Shown here: in pieces, positions 61,582 to 64,000 of the stretch
Layout: the number at the start of each line of letters is the position of its first letter
Numbering within the stretch: position 1 is the stretch's first letter
From: Haemophilus sp. C1
Lineage (GTDB): Bacteria; Pseudomonadota; Gammaproteobacteria; Enterobacterales; Pasteurellaceae
Assembly: GCF_001276515.1 (NCBI RefSeq)
Contig: NZ_LDVZ01000005.1
Span: 42,097-106,096 of the forward strand
Direction: 5' to 3'
Length of the DNA: 64,000 nt
The notes under the pieces: model-generated
What the model saw: the letters and a program-made list of their open reading frames with translations, nothing else
What the model was told of the DNA's origin: nothing
Database searches by the model: none
Program-made: the position numbers and the translations under genes

Positions 61582-61616
61582 ACTGCTCCGACAAGTTTTG
61601 CGAACAAGTGTTAGCT
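61582..61616 (+). promoter_or_regulatory. Adjacent FadR-like and FabR-like sites upstream of fabA
   Basis: ACTGCTCCGACAAGTT (61582-61597) matches the FadR consensus AACTGGTCCGACNTGTT at most positions. It is followed at 61599-61616 by TGCGAACAAGTGTTAGCT, similar to the FabR palindrome. The same FadR-then-FabR order is known upstream of E. coli fabA. Activation by FadR and repression by FabR are inferred. Confidence 0.6.
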
Positions 61617-61695
61617 ATTTACACTTTGCTATGTTCTCTTTAGAATGTTTTATATCAGTTTTAAACTGAATTTCTCATATATAAAGGAACCTAAA

Positions 61696-62229
61696 ATGCA
61701 AAACACTTGTACACCTAATAAAAAAAGTAGCTATTCTTATGATGATTTGCTCGCGTCAGGTCGTGGCGAATTATTCGGTAAAGAAGGGCCACAATTACCC
61801 GCTCCGACCATGTTGATGATGGATCGCATTATTGAAATGAATGAGGAAACAGGTGCTTTTAGTAAAGGGTATATTGAAGCCGAACTTGATATTAAGCCTG
61901 AATTGTCATTTTTTGGTTGTCATTTCATTGGCGATCCAGTAATGCCTGGTTGTTTAGGATTGGATGCTATGTGGCAGCTTGTTGGGTTTTATTTAGGCTG
62001 GATTGGTGGCAAAGGAAAAGGCCGAGCATTAGGAGTTGGCGAAGTAAAATTCACAGGGCAAATTTTGCCGACGGCTAAAAAAGTGGTGTACCGAATCCAT
62101 ATGAAACGAGTTATTAATCGTAAACTAGTGATGGGAATGGCTGATGGTGAAGTTGAAGTAGATGGTCGCGTTATTTATACAGCAACAGACTTAAAAGTTG
62201 GACTATTTCAAGATACCTCAGCATTTTAA
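61696..62229 (+). CDS. fabA: 3-hydroxydecanoyl-ACP dehydratase/isomerase
   Basis: FabA dehydrates 3-hydroxydecanoyl-ACP and isomerises the trans-2 to the cis-3 product, the branch point to unsaturated fatty acids elongated by FabB. The 178-residue hot-dog protein has the active His in [31 protein letters not shown] (near residue 77) and the paired Asp in the latter segment. ATG at 61696 with AAAGGA is chosen; length then agrees with E. coli FabA (172). Confidence 0.96.
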   Translation: MQNTCTPNKKSSYSYDDLLASGRGELFGKEGPQLPAPTMLMMDRIIEMNEETGAFSKGYIEAELDIKPELSFFGCHFIGDPVMPGCLGLDAMWQLVGFYLGWIGGKGKGRALGVGEVKFTGQILPTAKKVVYRIHMKRVINRKLVMGMADGEVEVDGRVIYTATDLKVGLFQDTSAF

Positions 62230-62251
62230 TTTTTCTTTATGAATTCATACA

Positions 62252-62295
62252 AAAGAGCAGTGAAAATTTTTCTTAGATTTTCACCGCTCTTTTTA
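62252..62295. terminator. Bidirectional terminator between fabA and the DUF1439 gene
   Basis: AAAGAGCAGTGAAAAT pairs with ATTTTCACCGCTCTTT (one mismatch), with flanking A and T runs. Confidence 0.8.
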
Positions 62296-62340
62296 TCCTT
62301 CTATCAATAAGCAACGTTCAATTACATCATATAAATATCA

Positions 62341-62904
62341 TCAGAACATGTTCGTCTCTAAGGAAAGTTGTCCTTTTTCTATACGGATTTCTTTAGCAAA
62401 TTTTTTTATAAGCATATCACGCATATTGTTTTTATCTAATGTATAAACAGGAATATTTTCCAGTAATTTAGCGACATTCTCATTTAAAAAAGGCATGATT
62501 GTTTGCATTTGTTGCATATATTGCTGTGGTTCTCCTGACCAACGTAAAATACGCATTTTCTTTAAATAAACCGCGCCTTCTTCAGGATTATAATAAGGAA
62601 TTGTATCGAAGGTCAGATTTAATTTTCCTGGCAATTTTTTATTGCCAAATTGAAATAAACCCTCTAAAGTACCGCTGATTTCTACGCGTTTATCATTAGT
62701 TTGTCCAATTTTGGTACTCAAATTTCTTACTTGATAATCAAGAAAAAATAATCCTGGTAAGCCAAATTTATCCGCAATAGCGCCCTTCTCTTGTAGATAT
62801 TGATTAATTTGAGATTCAGTTATTGAAAAAGGTGAGGCCGATATATTAGGGGATACCGCTAAAATAGACGTTAACGTAAGAAATAATAATTTAATTTTTT
62901 TCAT
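62341..62904 (-). CDS. DUF1439 periplasmic protein (YceB-like)
   Basis: The 187-residue precursor has a signal peptide (MKKIKLLFLTLTSILAVSPNISA) followed by the YceB/DUF1439 domain: FSITESQINQYLQEK, FGLPGLFFLDYQVRNLSTKIGQ, and LPGKLNLTFDTIPYYNPEEGAVYLKKMRIL. E. coli YceB is a lipoprotein, but no lipobox Cys is present here, so this member is probably soluble in the periplasm. The fold is expected to be a lipid-binding-like beta structure. Function is unknown. Confidence 0.82.
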   Translation of the reverse strand: MKKIKLLFLTLTSILAVSPNISASPFSITESQINQYLQEKGAIADKFGLPGLFFLDYQVRNLSTKIGQTNDKRVEISGTLEGLFQFGNKKLPGKLNLTFDTIPYYNPEEGAVYLKKMRILRWSGEPQQYMQQMQTIMPFLNENVAKLLENIPVYTLDKNNMRDMLIKKFAKEIRIEKGQLSLETNMF

Positions 62905-62983
62905 ATTTAATTTTTAATTAAGTTAAAAGCAAAATAAAAATGGTGGACAAATATACCACAAATACCGATGGAGTGATGTCGTA

Positions 62984-63706
62984 ATGAGCCCTGAATTTAA
63001 AGAATATGTTAATCAATTAGTTATAGCACATCGTGATGAAAGAATTTATCCTTTTCAATATGAAGGCAAGAAATTTTGGTTGAAACAACCTGAAAAATTG
63101 AAAGGGATTTGGCTATTATTAAAACCTAGACCTAAGCAATCTTTTAAAAATGAATTACAAACTTTATTAAATCTTTCTGAAAAAAATGCGTTAGTTCCAA
63201 CGGTCTTTTATTACGATGAGGATTTTTTTGTTTTGGAAGATGCGGGAGCCACTGTATCACAATTGCTATGTGATAAGAAGATAGATGATCAGCAAAAATT
63301 TTCGATTATTTATGACGCTTGTCTCGCTTTGATTGATTTACATGATAAAAATTTGGTACATGGTCGTCCTGCTATTCGAGATATTACTTGGGATAAAGGA
63401 AAAGTTACTTTTCTTGATTTTGAATCTCGTTCAAGTAGTCAAAATCAAAATTGGTTAATCGTTCGAGATATGCTATTTTTCTTTAATAGCTTATGTCGAG
63501 AAGAAGATATTTCGGATACTTTTATTCAAAAAGTTGCCTTGTATTATCAAGCACATTGTGAAGCGAAAAATTGGCAGAATATGATTATATACTTGCAGCG
63601 TTTTCGCTGGATTTACTATCTTTTGTTACCTTTTAAACCTATTGCAAAGACAGACTTAATTGCCGTTTATCGATTATTTGAAATTTTATTAATAAAGAAA
63701 AAATGA
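62984..63706 (+). CDS. Protein-kinase-fold protein of unknown substrate
   Basis: The 240-residue protein has a Kdo-kinase/RIO-like kinase fold: EGKKFWLKQPEK (possible ATP-lysine), FVLEDAGATVSQLL (hinge), DLHDKNLVHGRPAIRDITWDKGKVTFLDFESRS (catalytic loop and metal-binding Asp). The catalytic loop reads HGRPAIRD where canonical kinases have HxD, so the general base is replaced or displaced by four residues. Activity is uncertain. Its stop codon overlaps the start of a small lipoprotein gene (ATGATG), suggesting coupling. A role in surface glycolipid phosphorylation is only speculation. Confidence 0.7.
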   Translation: MSPEFKEYVNQLVIAHRDERIYPFQYEGKKFWLKQPEKLKGIWLLLKPRPKQSFKNELQTLLNLSEKNALVPTVFYYDEDFFVLEDAGATVSQLLCDKKIDDQQKFSIIYDACLALIDLHDKNLVHGRPAIRDITWDKGKVTFLDFESRSSSQNQNWLIVRDMLFFFNSLCREEDISDTFIQKVALYYQAHCEAKNWQNMIIYLQRFRWIYYLLLPFKPIAKTDLIAVYRLFEILLIKKK

Positions 63707-63840
63707 TGAAGAAAACACTTTTTATTATTGCATTATCAAGCATATTAACTGCTTGTACTGTAGGTGGTGGCGTCAGCGCCGGTGGCGGAAGTAACGGCGT
63801 TGGATTAGGATTGGGGATTGGCTCTGGTATTCGGTTCTAG
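63703..63840 (+). CDS. Small Gly-rich lipoprotein
   Basis: Translation of 63703-63840 gives 45 residues: a lipoprotein signal (MMKKTLFIIALSSILTAC) and a 27-residue mature part rich in glycine (TVGGGVSAGGGSNGVGLG and on to SGIRF). Two adjacent ATGs overlap the TGA of the kinase-fold gene. The lipobox LTAC predicts acylation at Cys 18. No known function; the mature chain is too short for a fold and may be a membrane-anchored glycine tail. Confidence 0.8.
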   Translation: MMKKTLFIIALSSILTACTVGGGVSAGGGSNGVGLGLGIGSGIRF

Positions 63841-63943
63841 TGATGATGAAAAGTGCGGTAAGTTTTAGCAAAGTTTTTAAGGAACTTAGTAAAACTTCTT
63901 GCATTTTAAATTTTTATCACTATAATGCCCCCCATATTTCGGA

Positions 63944-64000
63944 CGCGGGGTGGAGCAGCTTGGTAGCTCGTCGGGCTCATAACCCGAAGGCCGTCGGTTC
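63944..64000 (+). tRNA. Initiator tRNA-fMet(CAU), cut by the window edge
   Basis: The sequence from CGCGGGG at 63944 reads D-arm (GAGCAGCTTGGTAGCTC), anticodon stem TCGGG, loop CTCATAA and CCCGA, variable loop and the start of the T-arm (GTCGGTTC). The CAT anticodon, the three G-C pairs in the anticodon stem and C1 of the acceptor stem are initiator features, matching E. coli metZ/W/V/Y. The last 20 or so bases lie outside the window. A TATAAT-like promoter (63921-63926) precedes it. Confidence 0.95.

Overview
This 64 kb window is a chromosomal segment of Haemophilus influenzae, or of a very close relative such as H. haemolyticus. Four things support this: AT-rich DNA dotted with the Pasteurellaceae uptake core AAGTGCGGT (often as inverted pairs that double as terminators), a complete lic1 phosphocholine locus with a CAAT tract, the molABC genes, and core proteins close to their enterobacterial counterparts. 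No rRNA, CRISPR array or insertion sequence was seen. One initiator tRNA is cut by the right edge.

Layout. (1) 1-3.7 kb is a decayed accessory region: an Ogr/Delta-type zinc-finger activator, a frameshifted tyrosine integrase, and a 3'-truncated, GC-richer hsdM with a (GACGA)4 tract. (2) 3.7-11.1 kb: aroG behind a TrpR-type operator, a protease-dead UmuD-like gene behind a LexA-type box, sstT, a flavodoxin-like oxidoreductase with a TorD-family chaperone, a nitroreductase and sppA. (3) 11.2-16.6 kb: licD-licC-licB-licA (15 CAAT repeats) and mnmC. (4) 16.7-30.3 kb: fabB, grx, rimK, a selenocysteine formate dehydrogenase H gene (in-frame TGA plus SECIS hairpin), hypA, gltS, parC, parE, htrB/lpxL and hldE. 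(5) 30.4-34.9 kb: a molybdate/tungstate cluster, modD, molA-molB-molC behind a ModE-like palindrome, then a ModA-like protein with no signal peptide. (6) 35.0-41.2 kb: rpsO, an ABC-transporter remnant, dacB, greA, yhbY, rlmE, ftsH. (7) 41.3-44.9 kb: a very AT-rich autotransporter, switched off in this copy by a nine-G tract, lying between two identical 28-bp copies of the ftsH terminator. (8) 45.0-64.0 kb: folP-glmM-sixA, an 11-mer-repeat lipoprotein, ycgL, bioD, metF, rplM-rpsI, sspA-sspB, dxs-ispA-xseB, thiI, yqcC-truC-yoaH, cspD, matP, a Lon-like protease gene, fabA, a DUF1439 protein, a kinase-fold protein with a tiny lipoprotein, and the start of a tRNA-fMet gene.

The genes group into a few programmes. 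Phase-variable surface and defence loci are licA, the autotransporter and hsdM, each with a different repeat class. Molybdenum is imported by molABC, and FdhF belongs to a family that needs molybdenum plus selenium. Unsaturated fatty-acid synthesis (fabA, fabB) carries FadR/FabR-like sites. Isoprenoid, thiamine/4-thiouridine and envelope housekeeping fill the rest. The least explained items are the poly-G autotransporter with its duplicated terminator, the SOS-linked inactive UmuD homologue, the signal-less ModA-like protein, and the hsdM/integrase junction.
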